A DNA stretch of 64,000 bases from CAXBNB01 sp049115735 (GTDB taxonomy: Bacteria; Bacteroidota; Bacteroidia; Cytophagales; Cyclobacteriaceae), in assembly GCA_049115735.1 (NCBI GenBank), contig JAGDZP010000012.1, positions 186,001 to 250,000 on the forward strand, written 5' to 3'. This document shows, one piece after another, positions 63,141 through 64,000 of the stretch; position 1 is the stretch's first letter; every line of letters starts with the position of its first letter. The notes below the pieces were generated by a model. It saw nothing but the letters and a program-made list of their open reading frames with translations. It was not told the DNA's origin and searched no databases. A program made the position numbers and the translations under genes.

Positions 63141-64000
63141 ATGAACAACGAAAATCGCATCACCTACGAAATTTTTGTTCAATCCTTCGCCGATTCCAAT
63201 GGTGATGGGATTGGGGATATTCCAGGCATGACTGGCAAATTGGATTATTTGCAAGACCTGGGAATCGAGGCGATTTGGTTGATGCCCATTCACGAATCTC
63301 CTTCTTATCATAAGTACGATGTGGTTGACTATAAGTCCATACATCCTGATTATGGCACCTTGGATGATTTCAAAGTTTTTTTGAATGAGGCTCATAATAG
63401 AGGTATTAAGGTGGTCATTGATTTTATCATTAACCACACCTCGAATCATCACGCCTGGTTTTTGGAGTCATCAAAGGGAGAAGAAAATCCCTATAGAGAT
63501 TACTATGTTTGGGCGAAGGAAGAAGAGGTAAAAGAGGACATTGCGAAACGTCAAACTTCTCTAGATTCTGATAATATAAGGCAGTGGCATCAATCTGAAG
63601 GAAATGAAGAATTGTACTATGGATTCTTCACCGGAGCTATGCCGGATTTAAACTATGACAACCCTAAGGTATTTGATGAAATTGTAGAAGCTGGTCGTTT
63701 TTGGTTAGAGGATATAGGCGTTGATGGTTTAAGAATGGATGCAGCCAAACATATTTTTAGGGATCATAGGGCAATTGACAACCATAAATTCTGGGTGAAA
63801 TTTAAGAAAGCCATGCAGTCTATAAATCCTGATGTTTACATCGTCGGGGAGGTGTGGGCTGATGCTAAAACGGTGGCACCATTCTCGAAAGGCCTTCAAT
63901 CTCTTTTCAACTTTGATCTTGCTTTCAGCATAGAACAAACTGTAAAAAGTGGAGTGGTTTCTTCTTCCAGTGTTTCTGGTCATACCCATGTCGTTTCTGA
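63141..64000 (+). CDS. GH13 alpha-amylase family glycoside hydrolase (partial, 5' part)
   Basis: The gene runs from the ATG at 63141 off the right edge, giving about 286 residues. No signal peptide is present, so the enzyme is probably cytoplasmic. GH13 regions are clear: DFIINHTSNHH (region I), GLRMDAAKHI with the nucleophile Asp (region II), and VGEVWAD with the acid/base Glu (region III). The early sequence ITYEIFVQSFADSNGDGIGDIPGM is the usual opening of the family. It hydrolyses or transfers alpha-glucosidic bonds, and the subfamily cannot be decided without the C-terminal part. Confidence 0.92.
   Translation, partial: MNNENRITYEIFVQSFADSNGDGIGDIPGMTGKLDYLQDLGIEAIWLMPIHESPSYHKYDVVDYKSIHPDYGTLDDFKVFLNEAHNRGIKVVIDFIINHTSNHHAWFLESSKGEENPYRDYYVWAKEEEVKEDIAKRQTSLDSDNIRQWHQSEGNEELYYGFFTGAMPDLNYDNPKVFDEIVEAGRFWLEDIGVDGLRMDAAKHIFRDHRAIDNHKFWVKFKKAMQSINPDVYIVGEVWADAKTVAPFSKGLQSLFNFDLAFSIEQTVKSGVVSSSSVSGHTHVVS

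Noticed and set aside
1..64000. tRNA genes, CRISPR arrays, insertion sequences or prophage
   Set aside because: No cloverleaf-type sequences, regularly spaced repeats, transposase or integrase motifs were recognised on either strand. A dedicated search could still find something missed.

Overview
The window looks like chromosome from a member of the Bacteroidota, most likely a marine-type Cytophagales/Cytophagia relative. The evidence is a moderately AT-rich composition, a gliding-motility/type IX secretion C-terminal sorting domain, a CarboxypepD_reg/DUF5686 outer-membrane protein, many SPII lipoproteins, a two-subunit methylmalonyl-CoA mutase, and promoters of the Bacteroidota sigma-A type (TAnnTTTG, sometimes with an upstream TTG) at several starts. 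The species cannot be named from the sequence alone. I found no tRNA, rRNA, CRISPR array, insertion sequence or prophage.

Region 1 to 29.6 kb is mostly core metabolism and housekeeping. It starts with a partial Mur/Mpl-type ligase and a serine-synthesis block (a SerC-type aminotransferase and a fused phosphoserine phosphatase-phosphoglycerate dehydrogenase). An unannotated structured RNA candidate with its own promoter and terminator lies between those two genes. Then come a CPA1 Na+/H+ antiporter with a GPP34 protein, a potassium channel with a small lipoprotein, a thioredoxin-domain protein, an EEP hydrolase, a TerB-like protein, a rhomboid protease, dnaA, mutAB, pdhB, an OmpA/TPR lipoprotein, a PspC-like protein, accA, an acyltransferase, a DUF1080 protein with a sulfatase, an LpxL-type acyltransferase, yidD, a haem-binding protein, and an etfB-etfA-DUF151 operon.

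Region 29.8 to 31.5 kb is an AbiE-type toxin-antitoxin locus. The AbiEii toxin is intact, but the AbiEi antitoxin carries one frameshift and one in-frame stop.

Region 31.6 to 38.4 kb holds rlmD, a large secreted protein with a type B T9SS sorting domain, and a DUF5686 outer-membrane protein.

Region 38.5 to 64 kb is an accessory carbohydrate-related region. It holds a DUF1553/DUF1501 pair (with a cytochrome-like haem motif and a Tat signal), a 1.1 kb-residue DUF5107-TPR protein, two adjacent paralogous alpha-glucuronidase-like glycoside hydrolases, a YfcC-family carrier, a methyltransferase with a membrane protein, two aldo/keto reductases, a Wzi-like beta-barrel protein, a beta-propeller protein fused to a blue-copper domain, a DUF1080-PA14 lipoprotein, and the start of a GH13 alpha-amylase family gene. 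A plausible joint reading is uptake and oxidative or hydrolytic breakdown of algal or other marine polysaccharides and their oxidised sugars. No regulator or SusC/SusD pair is visible, so this is not a canonical PUL.
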